64,000 bases of DNA from VYFG01 sp965221795 (GTDB taxonomy: Bacteria; Pseudomonadota; Gammaproteobacteria; Arenicellales; Poriferihabitantaceae), in the NCBI GenBank assembly GCA_965221795.1, contig OZ244914.1, forward strand, positions 186,001 through 250,000. Direction: 5' to 3'. The position numbers and the translations under genes were made by a program. Below, piece by piece: positions 29,810 to 39,167 of this stretch; the first letter of the stretch is position 1; every line of letters begins with the position of its first letter. Under the pieces are notes generated by a model, which searched no databases, was not told the origin of the DNA, and saw nothing but the letters and a program-made list of their open reading frames with translations.

Positions 29810-29825
29810 AGCAAAAAGCATGCCA
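29810..29825 (-). promoter_or_regulatory. Sigma-54 promoter of glnA
   Basis: On the minus strand TGGCATGCTTTTTGCT fits the -24/-12 consensus (TGGCAC-N5-TTGCA/T), with GG and GC correctly ten bases apart. Transcription would begin near 29798, about 60 bases before the ATG. Confidence 0.85.
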
Positions 29826-29916
29826 GAATCCAATGCCCAAATCTGGACCACCCAAGGGGGTTCTTGCAAAACCGAACCACATGAGCGCCCCGATAGAGTG
29901 CACGACGGGTTTTATT

Positions 29917-29933
29917 TGCGCTTTTTTGGTGCA
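29917..29933. promoter_or_regulatory. NtrC-like enhancer site
   Basis: TGCGCTTTTTTGGTGCA resembles the NtrC consensus TGCACCAAAATGGTGCA (17 bases, conserved GC-C and GGTGCA ends). It lies about 125 bases before the predicted glnA start, the usual enhancer distance. Confidence 0.65.
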
Positions 29934-29953
29934 TTTTTAGGATTATATCGTCT

Positions 29954-30577
29954 TCACCGATCGGAGGAAAGGGGCTCTTCTGGTGTGCGGGTGCTTTGCC
30001 AAACCAGTAATCGGTTGTGAGAGGGCATTTCCAGATCTTCGTCCAGCACCAGTTGATAGGACTCGGCCAGAGCCACCAGCTCTTCATCGTTGCGGATGCC
30101 CATGTCGGGGTTTCCCTGTCGAAGACTGCGGTCAAACGCTTCGTTGCTCGGACTGGTGAAGTGACCACACCGGTTGAATGGGCCATAGAGATAAAATCGC
30201 CCCCCTCGGAGCAGGCCGCCTACTCCCCGGAACAGATATCCAACCTCACGCCAACTCATGATATGGGCCGTATTGGCGGAATAGACTCCATCTACCCGAA
30301 GGGAAGGCCAAGGAGCGGCGACATCCAGCCGCTGGGGCGAATCGACGTTGACCAGACCGGCGGCATCCAACTGACGCTGGAGGATCGGAATCTGTGGAGC
30401 CAAATCCGTTGGCAACCAATGCACACCCGGCAAGGCCCGGGCAAAATGAATCACATGCTGGCCAGTCCCGGAGCCGATCTCCAGAATGGACTGACCCACC
30501 TGCAGCCGCAACTGCAGGGCTTTCAGAATCGGGTGTTTGTTGCGCTCGGAAGCTGCACTCCAGGAAAATGGGCCCAT
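29954..30577 (-). CDS. DUF938 SAM-dependent methyltransferase-like protein
   Basis: 207 residues from the Met at 30577 (MGPFSWSAASERNKHPILK). A class-I methyltransferase fold is suggested by ILEIGSGTGQHVIHFAR (about 31-47), with the DUF938 signatures YSANTAHIMSWREV and YLYGPFNRCG. Substrate unknown. The asmA-like gene ends ten bases upstream, so the two are probably cotranscribed. Seven more codons are open upstream, to 30598, but would overlap asmA. Confidence 0.85.
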   Translation of the reverse strand: MGPFSWSAASERNKHPILKALQLRLQVGQSILEIGSGTGQHVIHFARALPGVHWLPTDLAPQIPILQRQLDAAGLVNVDSPQRLDVAAPWPSLRVDGVYSANTAHIMSWREVGYLFRGVGGLLRGGRFYLYGPFNRCGHFTSPSNEAFDRSLRQGNPDMGIRNDEELVALAESYQLVLDEDLEMPSHNRLLVWQSTRTPEEPLSSDR

Positions 30578-30587
30578 GATCGGTCTC

Positions 30588-33500
30588 CTATTGGGCACCG
30601 CCCGCCGTCGGAGCGGGCGGTTGATGGTCGCTGTCGCCTACACCCCCCCGGGCAATCGCGCAAACATCGGAATTGGCATGCGCCCGATCATACAACCCCA
30701 GAGCAATCAGTGAGGCCCCGCCTGTGGCAATAAATGAGGCGATATTCACACCAGTTGTCAACAACCCCTGGGAACTGATCTCGACACTGGGGTCGTTCAA
30801 TGTGCCTCCCAGCCGAATGCTGCGGGCGATCGAAGTGACACTCACCCCGAGCCCTTCCCGAGCCTTGGGGGTCAAGACAAAATTGATCTTCCCGCCCGGA
30901 AACTGGACCTCTCCGGCACCCACCACAGTCACCCGTGCGGTCTTGATCGCCAACCCATTGCGGGTCACCGCCTTGCCGCCTTCCAAGTCCAGGTACACCA
31001 CACCACATTCGAGTTCCGTATAGTCACGGATATTGCCCAGAGCCCGAATGGTATCAATGAGGCTGGTCAACAAATCTCCGCCGGTGGTGGTCAGGACGTT
31101 ACCATCCAACCGGGAATTCTGGATCTCAATCTTGATTTCACCTTTCCCCTGTGCCAACAAGTCAGCCAAGGCCATGCCCTTACCCTGCAATGTGACCGAG
31201 ACATCAACCTCTCCCCCCACCAAAGAGTCATTGTCGGAAATGGCACGCAAGGATTCCACCGGGAATTGCGTCATACCCAGTTCCATTCGCATCGCACCTC
31301 GGCCTGGCGATTGGAGGTGCCCAACAAATTGTCCCTGACCCAATCCCGCTACAAACGAGGTATCGACCGTCCCCGCATCCATACGGGACCGGACACGAAT
31401 ATCCCGGAAGTGAGCCCGAGTGCCCCAATAATCGGCAATCTCCAGTTGCAGGTTGCCATCCATCCGGAACATCCAACCCGGCAACAATGGCGTATTCACG
31501 AACTTGCGATTGGTTCGATTTTTGGCCCGCAGGCTGTTGAGATTCAATTGATCCACCCCAACTATCGCATCCAGTGTGGACCGCCCGCCATCGCGGGCCA
31601 TCTGCCAATCGACTTTCGCCTCGAACTGACTCTCCCCGATCTGGCCTGTCGTATCCACCGACAGCCGGCCGGCCTGCCATGCCAGCCAGCCTTCTACAGA
31701 AACGGGATTTCCCGGTATCACGACATCCCGGAATGGGGGGATGGCCGCCAGCTCCGCATAATCCATCGTCAGCCGCATGCGGTCAATTCGAAGCGGACGA
31801 ACGCCGAGAATATCGCCCGCCAACTGCAGCCGACCGTCCAACGTATGTACCCGCAGGCTCAGATCCTCCAGCGGCCCATGGTCCCAAGGCAGGGACATGC
31901 CGAAAGCAAGCTCCACTTTCTCCACCGGCGGCAACGGATCAGGCAGAAGCCGGAGCCAGGTTTCCGGACGTCCCGACAGGGAAACCTGTAGCCGTCCACG
32001 CAAGGGCTGGAAGGCCGATATCGCCCCCTCGACTTCCAGCTTGGCTTCATTTCCTACCGCAACGAGTTGCAGGTTTTCGAGTGTCAGAGCATGGTCAGGG
32101 GAACCGCGTAACATAAAGGTCGCCTGCACCCGATCCAAGCTCGCCAGCACGGGGTCTGCCACCTCAGGGGGAATCCAAACGGACAGGACCTGCGTATCGG
32201 CCATACCCCGGACCTGCAAATTGACTACTCTCTCCCCCGGTGACAGGTCCACCTCACCGATCAGGGTCAAATACTCTCCTTCCTGGTTGACGGCAGGGGC
32301 CATCGTGCGGATGGTCCAGTGTCCCTTCCCCTGACCCTCTATCAAAACCGTAGCAGCCAATTCCGGCAATGCCGGTAATACCCATCCATGCAGTGACCCG
32401 AAAGCCTGTACATTCGAGGCTCTCCCCTCCAGGTTCAGCGTCAGTTTTCCGGGTGCCTCCAGATCCGGGATTCCTCCCTGCCCACGGAATTCCCCTCCGG
32501 GAAACTGCAGGGACAAGGCGTCAACATTCAATGAATGCTGGTAACCATCGATATGCCATTGGGCGTCTACCATCGCCGTATTCGGGCGGAAAAAGCGCAG
32601 ATAGCCCTGTCGATGGAAAAACTCCTGATCGACAGTGCCGGTAATATCGATCCATCCCTCCTGTTCCGGCCCCAGGCGCTGGATGCTGCCCTTGCCGCTC
32701 ATGGATACATCGGTTGCCGTCGTTTCGAGATCAACGGACTGGAGCGCAAAGCCGGCTTTCTCTTTGGCCAGGATACCTTGCCCCCGAATTTCGCCCAAAT
32801 CCACCCAATTCCGGCCCAATGTCTTCCCCAGGGACTGCAGATCTTCGACCCAGACCTGCAGGGGTAGGCCTTGGTCCCACACCCTGCTGGCATTGGTGAT
32901 CAATCCCTGACCCGTAATATGTACCCCGGTCGCCATGACCTCAAGACGGATGATGTCCATATGAAGTCCGAAGAAATTCCCGGTCACATTGGCATCCATA
33001 TGGATTGCGGGACGGAAGTTGGCAAAATCCCCCAATGGGGACCGCTCATGATCCCATGCATCCTCGACATAGAGACGGAGATCAAAGTCGCTCCAGCGAC
33101 TTAACCGTCCGATCCTCCCTTCCACCTGAAACGGTACCCCGTAATAATCTGCACGGCCTTTCAGGTCTTCCAGAGACATGGAAGAAAACGTACTGGGCTG
33201 AACCAATCGAGCCGTCAATCGAGCCTGCTCCAGCTTCAGCAGGCGGATGCGAAACCAGGGAGCGATCTCCCTCAGTTCACTGATTCCTCCCGCCAGTTCC
33301 ACTTCGACATCACGCCATCCCAGCACATCTCCTACGGTACCCGTCGCCCGGATTTGACCGGAATCCCGCACTGTCAGGATCAAATCCCCCATTGACTCCT
33401 GACGTTGCCACCAGGTGGTGAGAGTACCCAGGGTACCCGTGACTGCGAGTGGAACTGTATTGAGGCTGGCCTGTAGATCGATCTGCAACGGAACGTTCGG

Positions 33501-34043
33501 CCCATCGGCATGGAGACGGCCCTGATCAATACGGACATCCCAATCATGAACGTTCTGATCGACTTCAATCTGGGATTCTTCAACAGTGACCGACCGGATC
33601 TTGATCCATTCCGGTACCTCTATGGGGCGCTCTCCATCCGGACTGCTGGAAATTCCGATGTTATATTGGCCTTTGGCATTTTGTTCCACCAGAAGCATCA
33701 GCCCCTGTATCAAAACCTGTTCTATCGCCAAATGGCCTTGTAGGAGCTCCGCCAGCGAAAGACGGGCTTCTACCCGGGAAGCGCGCAGCATATCGGCACG
33801 GTCGCTCCAGGACACATTACCGAGGCGGATGTCTTCGGCATACAACGTCAGTCCTATTCCAGGGTATATGCCGACCTCTCCCTGGATTTCAAATGTTCTT
33901 CCCGTTCGGGTCTCCACCCAATTCTGAATCAGGGATTTGTAATCGTTCTCCTGCAGAAAAAATGTCAGTACAACCGACATCACGGTCGCGACCAGGACAA
34001 CGGCGACCGTCAGCCAAAGCAACCATTTGAATAGAGTTTTCAT
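30588..34043 (-). CDS. AsmA-family protein
   Basis: 1,151 residues: an N-terminal membrane anchor (WLLWLTVAVVLVATVMSVVLTFFL, about 8-31), then the AsmA N-terminal domain (DYKSLIQNWVETRTGRTFEI) and a long beta-rich body, with the AsmA C-terminal domain near 960-1110 (GEIKIEIQNSRLDGNVL, FVLTPKAREGLGVS). AsmA-like proteins (AsmA, TamB, YhdP) form periplasmic bridges thought to carry phospholipids to the outer membrane. It is nearly twice the length of E. coli AsmA (617 residues). It is divergent from ttcA. Confidence 0.9.
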   Translation of the reverse strand: MKTLFKWLLWLTVAVVLVATVMSVVLTFFLQENDYKSLIQNWVETRTGRTFEIQGEVGIYPGIGLTLYAEDIRLGNVSWSDRADMLRASRVEARLSLAELLQGHLAIEQVLIQGLMLLVEQNAKGQYNIGISSSPDGERPIEVPEWIKIRSVTVEESQIEVDQNVHDWDVRIDQGRLHADGPNVPLQIDLQASLNTVPLAVTGTLGTLTTWWQRQESMGDLILTVRDSGQIRATGTVGDVLGWRDVEVELAGGISELREIAPWFRIRLLKLEQARLTARLVQPSTFSSMSLEDLKGRADYYGVPFQVEGRIGRLSRWSDFDLRLYVEDAWDHERSPLGDFANFRPAIHMDANVTGNFFGLHMDIIRLEVMATGVHITGQGLITNASRVWDQGLPLQVWVEDLQSLGKTLGRNWVDLGEIRGQGILAKEKAGFALQSVDLETTATDVSMSGKGSIQRLGPEQEGWIDITGTVDQEFFHRQGYLRFFRPNTAMVDAQWHIDGYQHSLNVDALSLQFPGGEFRGQGGIPDLEAPGKLTLNLEGRASNVQAFGSLHGWVLPALPELAATVLIEGQGKGHWTIRTMAPAVNQEGEYLTLIGEVDLSPGERVVNLQVRGMADTQVLSVWIPPEVADPVLASLDRVQATFMLRGSPDHALTLENLQLVAVGNEAKLEVEGAISAFQPLRGRLQVSLSGRPETWLRLLPDPLPPVEKVELAFGMSLPWDHGPLEDLSLRVHTLDGRLQLAGDILGVRPLRIDRMRLTMDYAELAAIPPFRDVVIPGNPVSVEGWLAWQAGRLSVDTTGQIGESQFEAKVDWQMARDGGRSTLDAIVGVDQLNLNSLRAKNRTNRKFVNTPLLPGWMFRMDGNLQLEIADYWGTRAHFRDIRVRSRMDAGTVDTSFVAGLGQGQFVGHLQSPGRGAMRMELGMTQFPVESLRAISDNDSLVGGEVDVSVTLQGKGMALADLLAQGKGEIKIEIQNSRLDGNVLTTTGGDLLTSLIDTIRALGNIRDYTELECGVVYLDLEGGKAVTRNGLAIKTARVTVVGAGEVQFPGGKINFVLTPKAREGLGVSVTSIARSIRLGGTLNDPSVEISSQGLLTTGVNIASFIATGGASLIALGLYDRAHANSDVCAIARGGVGDSDHQPPAPTAGGAQ

Positions 34044-34262
34044 CTCGCGAAGCGAATCCCTGGCGGATACAAATCAGGTACAATGGTCAGGATGAAAAAT
34101 ATCGAATCAGCTAACGGTTTTTCATCCCCGAAACGTTTCGGCCGGGCCACCTCTTGCAATGTAACAGGCCCCGAAAGCACTCCAGCCAATATCGGGGCGA
34201 CCAACCGGCCTGCCAAGGGTCATTCTATCGCAGTTCACCAGGCACATGGTGGCCATGCCACC

Positions 34263-35171
34263 ATGACCAAACGAAATTTTGACAAGCTTCGCAAACGACT
34301 CCGGCGTCAGGTGGGTCGGGCCATTGAAGATTATCATATGATCGAGCAGGGTGACCGTGTCATGGTCTGCCTGTCCGGTGGAAAGGATTCCTATACCCTA
34401 CTCGATATTCTCCTGGTCCTGCAGCAAAGCGCCCCCGTAGAGTTTGAGTTGGTTGCCGTCAATCTGGACCAGAAACAACCCGGCTTTCCCGAGGATGTCT
34501 TACCCCGCTATCTGGAGTCCCGAGGGGTGATGTACGATGTCATTGAGAAAGACACCTACAGTGTAGTGAAACGCGTCATTCCGGCGGGCCGCACCCTGTG
34601 CAGCCTCTGCGCACGTCTTCGTCGCGGAACCCTGTATGGCTATGCACAACGACATGGATTTACCAAGATCGCCTTGGGTCATCACCGTGATGACATCATC
34701 GAAACCCTGTTTCTGAATCTTTTTCATGGTGGACGCCTGAGTGCCATGCCGCCCAAACTCCGCAGTGATGACGACCAAAATACGGTCATTCGCCCGTTGG
34801 CCTATTGCGCGGAAGAAGAGATCAGCGCCTATTCCCGGGCACGAAATTTTCCCATCATCCCCTGCACCCTGTGTGGTTCCCAGGAACAGTTGCAAAGAAA
34901 GCAGATCAAGGCCATGCTGAATGAATGGAAACATCGACCGGGGCGGGTGGAAAACATTTTCCGGGCCATCTGCAATGTCGCCCCTTCGCAACTGGGAGAC
35001 ACTGCCCTGTTTGACTTTGACCGGTTTGACCTACGCAACCCGGTCACAGACCCACCGATACCTGCCAGTCTCTGGGTCCGGGCTGATCCACGGATTCCGC
35101 CGGCTCGCAAGACCCCTACGGCAGACGGGCCAGCAGCCGAACCATCTGACGAATATCTCCCACCGTGTTGA
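34263..35171 (+). CDS. ttcA: tRNA 2-thiocytidine synthase TtcA
   Basis: Thiolates cytidine 32 of certain tRNAs using an Fe-S cluster and ATP. 302 residues from the Met at 34263 (MTKRNFDKLRKRLRRQVG). PP-loop CLSGGKDSYTLL (about 34-45), the cluster-binding CSLCARLRRG (CxxC about 119-122) and the third Cys region PCTLCGSQ (about 201) are seen. Sixty further codons are open upstream but do not resemble the family. The 3' end overlaps the convergent aminotransferase gene by 56 bases, which extends the C-terminal tail past the conserved FDFDRFDLR. Confidence 0.95.
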   Translation: MTKRNFDKLRKRLRRQVGRAIEDYHMIEQGDRVMVCLSGGKDSYTLLDILLVLQQSAPVEFELVAVNLDQKQPGFPEDVLPRYLESRGVMYDVIEKDTYSVVKRVIPAGRTLCSLCARLRRGTLYGYAQRHGFTKIALGHHRDDIIETLFLNLFHGGRLSAMPPKLRSDDDQNTVIRPLAYCAEEEISAYSRARNFPIIPCTLCGSQEQLQRKQIKAMLNEWKHRPGRVENIFRAICNVAPSQLGDTALFDFDRFDLRNPVTDPPIPASLWVRADPRIPPARKTPTADGPAAEPSDEYLPPC

Positions 35172-36285
35172 AATAGTGTACCGAAGCCCTGACAAGGCTC
35201 TGGATTCCCCGGGCCTGGAAATCCACCAGTCCACCGGAGCCGCTGGAAACCGAAACATGGACATGATGGGCCAGCAGATACTGACAGATTTCATCTGCCG
35301 TCCGGCCCCGGACACTGAAAGTCACGATCCCACCGAGATGGCGACCCCGATCCTGCACGGTAATGGCTGGAACCTCGGCCAGCAGCTGGCGACAAACCTG
35401 GCCAAGCTCCCGGATCCGCTCTTCAATGCAGGGTATGCCAATGGCATTGGCATAGGCGATCGCGGCCCCCAAACCGACCCGCGCGGCATGACTCACTTCA
35501 AAGTTCTCAAACCGGCGCGACCCGGCCAGCAGGCGATAGTGGGAAGCACTCAACAGCTCGACCCCGAATTGATCCAATGCAGCCGGTTCCAACTCTTCAA
35601 GGAACGCATGTTCCACATATAAAAGGCCTGAACCCCGGGGGCCGCGCAGGTATTTTCGTCCCGTGGCGGTCAGGGCCGAGCAGCCAATCTCCCGGACATT
35701 CACGGTAATCTGCCCGCTGGACTGGCAGGCATCCAACACGAAGGGGACGCCGGCTTTTCGGGCGATTTCACCGATTTTGGCAGCCGCACTGATCGTCCCC
35801 CCACTGGTAGGCACATGACTCGTCGTGATCAACCGGGTTCGCTCGTCCACAGCGTTCTCCAACGCTATCAGATCCAAATCCCCATTGCTATCACACCCGA
35901 TCACTATGGTCTCCACACCTTTTCGTGCCATCTGGATAAAACTGACAAAGTGGCTGCCATAATCCAGCTGGGTCGTCACAATCCGGTCACCCGCCGAAAA
36001 GTGCAGGGAGAGAAACAGTTTGAGCCAGGCATCGGAATCACTCGTACAAAAGGCGATTTCTTCGGCGGAGCATCCATACAACCGGGCGGCTTCCTGGTAG
36101 AACCGGGCCGCATCCGCCGTCCGCTCTTCCGCGGTTTCATAGCCTCCGATCGCTTGCTCCCGTTCCAGATAATCGGTCATCGCGGCGAATGCCGGCGCGG
36201 GCATCAGTGATGAACCTGCATGATTGAGATAGATCCGGTGGGCCATAGCTGGCGTATCAGCACGGACTTTTTCAATATCAATCAT
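35116..36285 (-). CDS. Class-V aminotransferase (NifS/Csd-like fold)
   Basis: 389-residue PLP enzyme. Seen are IYLNHAGSSLMP (18-29), the SHVPTSGGTI segment (about 156), DACQSSGQ, and the PLP lysine in TATGRKYLRGPRGSGLLYVE (about 208-227). The family includes cysteine desulfurases, isopenicillin-N epimerase-like and EgtE-like enzymes; no feature here decides between them and no clear catalytic Cys loop of a cysteine desulfurase is seen. It shares its last 56 bases with ttcA on the other strand. Confidence 0.8.
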   Translation of the reverse strand: MIDIEKVRADTPAMAHRIYLNHAGSSLMPAPAFAAMTDYLEREQAIGGYETAEERTADAARFYQEAARLYGCSAEEIAFCTSDSDAWLKLFLSLHFSAGDRIVTTQLDYGSHFVSFIQMARKGVETIVIGCDSNGDLDLIALENAVDERTRLITTSHVPTSGGTISAAAKIGEIARKAGVPFVLDACQSSGQITVNVREIGCSALTATGRKYLRGPRGSGLLYVEHAFLEELEPAALDQFGVELLSASHYRLLAGSRRFENFEVSHAARVGLGAAIAYANAIGIPCIEERIRELGQVCRQLLAEVPAITVQDRGRHLGGIVTFSVRGRTADEICQYLLAHHVHVSVSSGSGGLVDFQARGIQSLVRASVHYFNTVGDIRQMVRLLARLP

Positions 36286-36289
36286 CAGG

Positions 36290-36619
36290 TCAACCGCCCT
36301 CGCATCGGGCCCGAAGACGCTGCAGGAACTCCTTTTGGGCGTCGATCCGTTCCAGAATACGCATCTGCTCCTGTTCTGATTTCTCTACCTTACGCCACAA
36401 GTCATCATAGGCAATACGATCCGTTTCCATTTGTCTCCGGACCAGATCCAGAGTCACTTCCAGGTTGTTATTCCTGGCTCGGAGACGGTCAAGATCCTCC
36501 AGCAGAACCTGTCTCTCCTGCTGGCAGCCAGCCAGCACCAAGGGATCCGTCCTGCCAGTAAGATAGCCGATCACAAATGCCAGCAGAATGGCACAACCGA
36601 CGATGATTTTCGGCCTCAT
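36290..36619 (-). CDS. Small membrane-anchored coiled-coil protein
   Basis: 109 residues, not recognised as a named family. One N-terminal hydrophobic segment (IIVGCAILLAFVIGYLTG, 5-22) is followed by a highly charged heptad-like helix (about 32-105: LLEDLDRLRARNNNLEVTLD and VEKSEQEQMRILERIDAQKE). Likely anchored in the inner membrane with the coiled coil in the periplasm. It fits tightly between argC and the aminotransferase gene (8 and 4 bases), so the three may be one transcript. Function unknown. Confidence 0.75.
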   Translation of the reverse strand: MRPKIIVGCAILLAFVIGYLTGRTDPLVLAGCQQERQVLLEDLDRLRARNNNLEVTLDLVRRQMETDRIAYDDLWRKVEKSEQEQMRILERIDAQKEFLQRLRARCEGG

Positions 36620-36627
36620 GAGCGAAA

Positions 36628-37671
36628 TTATGGAGTCATGGCTACCTGCTCCAACCCTTCCGTTTCGGTAAGGCCGAACATCAGATTCATGTTCTGCACC
36701 GCCTGACCAGCGGCCCCTTTGACGAGATTGTCTTCGACTGCAAGCACCACCACCATCTCTCCATCCAGAGGTCGATGGACCGCAATCCGACAGGTATTGG
36801 AACCCCGCACACTCCGGGTGTCAGGATGGGAGCCCGGCGGCATGATGTCGACAAATGGCTCGCCCGCAAAACGGTCGGTGTAGATGGCCTGCAAATCCAC
36901 TGGACCCGATTCCATGAGCGGAGCATACAAAGTGGCGTGAATCCCGCGAATCATGGGCAAGAGGTGAGGCGTGAACACCAATCCGACCGGTTGATCGGCG
37001 ATCCTGCCAAGTCCCTGACAGATTTCCGGGAGGTGTCGATGACCGGCCACCCCATAGGCCTTGAACGAATCACTCACTTCGCAAAAGGCCAGATCCATCC
37101 TTGCCGAACGTCCAGCACCGGATACCCCCGACTTCACATCCGCAATCAGTCGACTCACATTGACTAATCCGGCTTCGATGATCGGCAGGAACCCCAACAA
37201 AACAGACGTCGGATAACATCCAGGATTGGCGACCAGGTGTGCCTTTCGTATCAGTTCCCGCATCATTTCCGGCAACCCGTACACCGCCTCCGGGACCAGT
37301 TCGGGGCAGGCATGGCTCATACCATACCACTGCTCCCAGTCAGCGATATTCTGCAGGCGAAAGTCCGCCGACAGGTCGATGATCCTGGATCCTGCTGCAA
37401 GCAGAGTACGAGCATGTTGCATGGCTACGCCATTGGGGGTGGCACAGAATACGACATCACATTCTGCCAGGGCTCCCTGTTCCGGGTCGGCAAACGCCAG
37501 GTCGACCACTCCCCGTAGGGAAGGAAAGCAATCCGCCACTGGTCGGCCATGCTCGCCACGGGAGGTAATGCAGCGCAATTCGACGGCCGGGTGTCGCACC
37601 AGAATTCGCAGCAATTCGACACCCGTATACCCCGTTCCACCCAAAATCCCCGCTTTGATCGTTGCCGCCAT
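36628..37671 (-). CDS. argC: N-acetyl-gamma-glutamyl-phosphate reductase
   Basis: Third step of arginine synthesis: NADPH reduction of N-acetylglutamyl phosphate. 347 residues from the Met at 37671 (MAATIKAGILGGTGYTGVEL) with the GGTGYTG nucleotide loop, the catalytic Cys in NPGCYPTSVLLGFLPI (about 149) and GVSGAGRSA. Typical length. Cotranscription with the small coiled-coil protein downstream is likely. Divergent from the DUF2868 gene. Confidence 0.96.
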   Translation of the reverse strand: MAATIKAGILGGTGYTGVELLRILVRHPAVELRCITSRGEHGRPVADCFPSLRGVVDLAFADPEQGALAECDVVFCATPNGVAMQHARTLLAAGSRIIDLSADFRLQNIADWEQWYGMSHACPELVPEAVYGLPEMMRELIRKAHLVANPGCYPTSVLLGFLPIIEAGLVNVSRLIADVKSGVSGAGRSARMDLAFCEVSDSFKAYGVAGHRHLPEICQGLGRIADQPVGLVFTPHLLPMIRGIHATLYAPLMESGPVDLQAIYTDRFAGEPFVDIMPPGSHPDTRSVRGSNTCRIAVHRPLDGEMVVVLAVEDNLVKGAAGQAVQNMNLMFGLTETEGLEQVAMTP

Positions 37672-37727
37672 CTTTGGTCGTTCCAAAATCGTTACAATAC
37701 GTACCGAAGTGTACCCCAGCCAAGTCC

Positions 37728-39167
37728 GTGCCGAAACCGTCCCTACTCACCGACCTGATTGATTTCCAGGTACAAGCCCAGTTGGACGCCAAGCTCGACC
37801 GCAAGACAGTACGACAGCGGGACCGGCAAATCGGTCCCAAGATTCCCGCACGGAAAAGCGACCTGGCTACCCTACGGACCTGGGTCTCAATGATCCGCCA
37901 GGGCCGGCAGGGTCAGGGTCATCAGGCCCAAACCGAACTGTATACCTTGATTGCCGGTTTGTGGATCTTGGGCCTGACAGGTGGTGGGTTCCTCAGCCTT
38001 ACGTTTCTTCATTATGACGGCAGTGCCCCGATCAATCTGGTCCATGCCCTGATTGGGTTGGTTGGCAGCCAGCTGCTGCTACTGTTGGCGTTGCTGTTAC
38101 TGTTGACCTGTGGCCTGGGCCGGGTCCAGGAAGCCTTTTCATTCATCAACCCAGCCTTCTGGCTTACTCGACTCGCAGTCCGGATGAAACCGGTTCAGAC
38201 ATCGCCACTATCGCAATTGATTGATACGTCGGATGCGTATGAATCGTATGGGATCTGTCGGTGGCTGTTAATTTACCTGGCACAACAATTCACGGTTGCC
38301 CTGAACATCGGCATCATCGCCACCCTGTTTTATCTGATTGTGGCAACTGACCTCGCCTTTGGCTGGAGCACCACCCTGCAGGTGGAGACCGATACGATGT
38401 CGGACATTTTCGGAGTCTTGTCTCTGCCCTGGCGATGGGCGTTACCGATCGCAGCACCAGATGCAGGACTGGTAGAGGCCAGCCGCTTTTTTCGGCTACA
38501 AACGGGTTCGCCCATTGCTGTCGACATGGTAGCCCGGCTGGGGACCTGGTGGATGTTCCTGTTGATGTGCCTCTGCGTCTATGGCCTCATCCCCAGGATG
38601 CTACTGTTGTTGTATGCCGGGGTCCGGTACGATCGCGCCCTGGCCATAGCGATTCGAGGACATCCCAGAGCACCCACTATCCTCTTTTCCCTGCGCCACC
38701 GCCCGATTGACGGCGATGATTGCGGGGGAGAAGCCTCCCCACCAGCAGACGATCCGCCTCTTTGTCGAAAACAGATCGGTCGGCCGGTATCGGCTGTGGT
38801 CGTCGAATGGGCTGAAATCAAATCCAATCCCAGAGCACTCTCCCGAGCCGGGATTCAAATCACACAAGTGGTCGCAGCGGGCGGACGCCAAAGCACCGAG
38901 GTGGGTCGTGAACGGATCCGTGAAATCATGGCCCATCGACCGGAAGCCGTGGTGGTGGTCACTGCGTCCTGGGAACCGCCGATATTGGACTTGATGGACT
39001 TTCTCAAGGCTCTGCGGGCGCACATGGAGGAGGCCGCATTCCGGATTGTCTTTCTTGTTCCGATGGAGACCGCTGATGGCGTCGACCCTCAGGACCTGGC
39101 AATATGGGAAGCCTCCCTGCATGCCTTGGGTGATCCGGGCCTCTGCCTGGAACTCCCTGCCCCATGA
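37728..39167 (+). CDS. DUF2868 membrane protein
   Basis: About 479 residues from the GTG at 37728 (an ATG at 37662 would overlap the argC start). The N-terminal part is soluble; hydrophobic helices lie near TLIAGLWILGLTGGGFLSL, ALIGLVGSQLLLLLALLLLL, a pair near 190-270 and MFLLMCLCVYGLIPRMLLLL. The C-terminal third is soluble. DUF2868 proteins are found next to DUF3482 GTPases; the next gene is one and overlaps it by four bases. Function unknown. Confidence 0.82.
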   Translation: MPKPSLLTDLIDFQVQAQLDAKLDRKTVRQRDRQIGPKIPARKSDLATLRTWVSMIRQGRQGQGHQAQTELYTLIAGLWILGLTGGGFLSLTFLHYDGSAPINLVHALIGLVGSQLLLLLALLLLLTCGLGRVQEAFSFINPAFWLTRLAVRMKPVQTSPLSQLIDTSDAYESYGICRWLLIYLAQQFTVALNIGIIATLFYLIVATDLAFGWSTTLQVETDTMSDIFGVLSLPWRWALPIAAPDAGLVEASRFFRLQTGSPIAVDMVARLGTWWMFLLMCLCVYGLIPRMLLLLYAGVRYDRALAIAIRGHPRAPTILFSLRHRPIDGDDCGGEASPPADDPPLCRKQIGRPVSAVVVEWAEIKSNPRALSRAGIQITQVVAAGGRQSTEVGRERIREIMAHRPEAVVVVTASWEPPILDLMDFLKALRAHMEEAAFRIVFLVPMETADGVDPQDLAIWEASLHALGDPGLCLELPAP

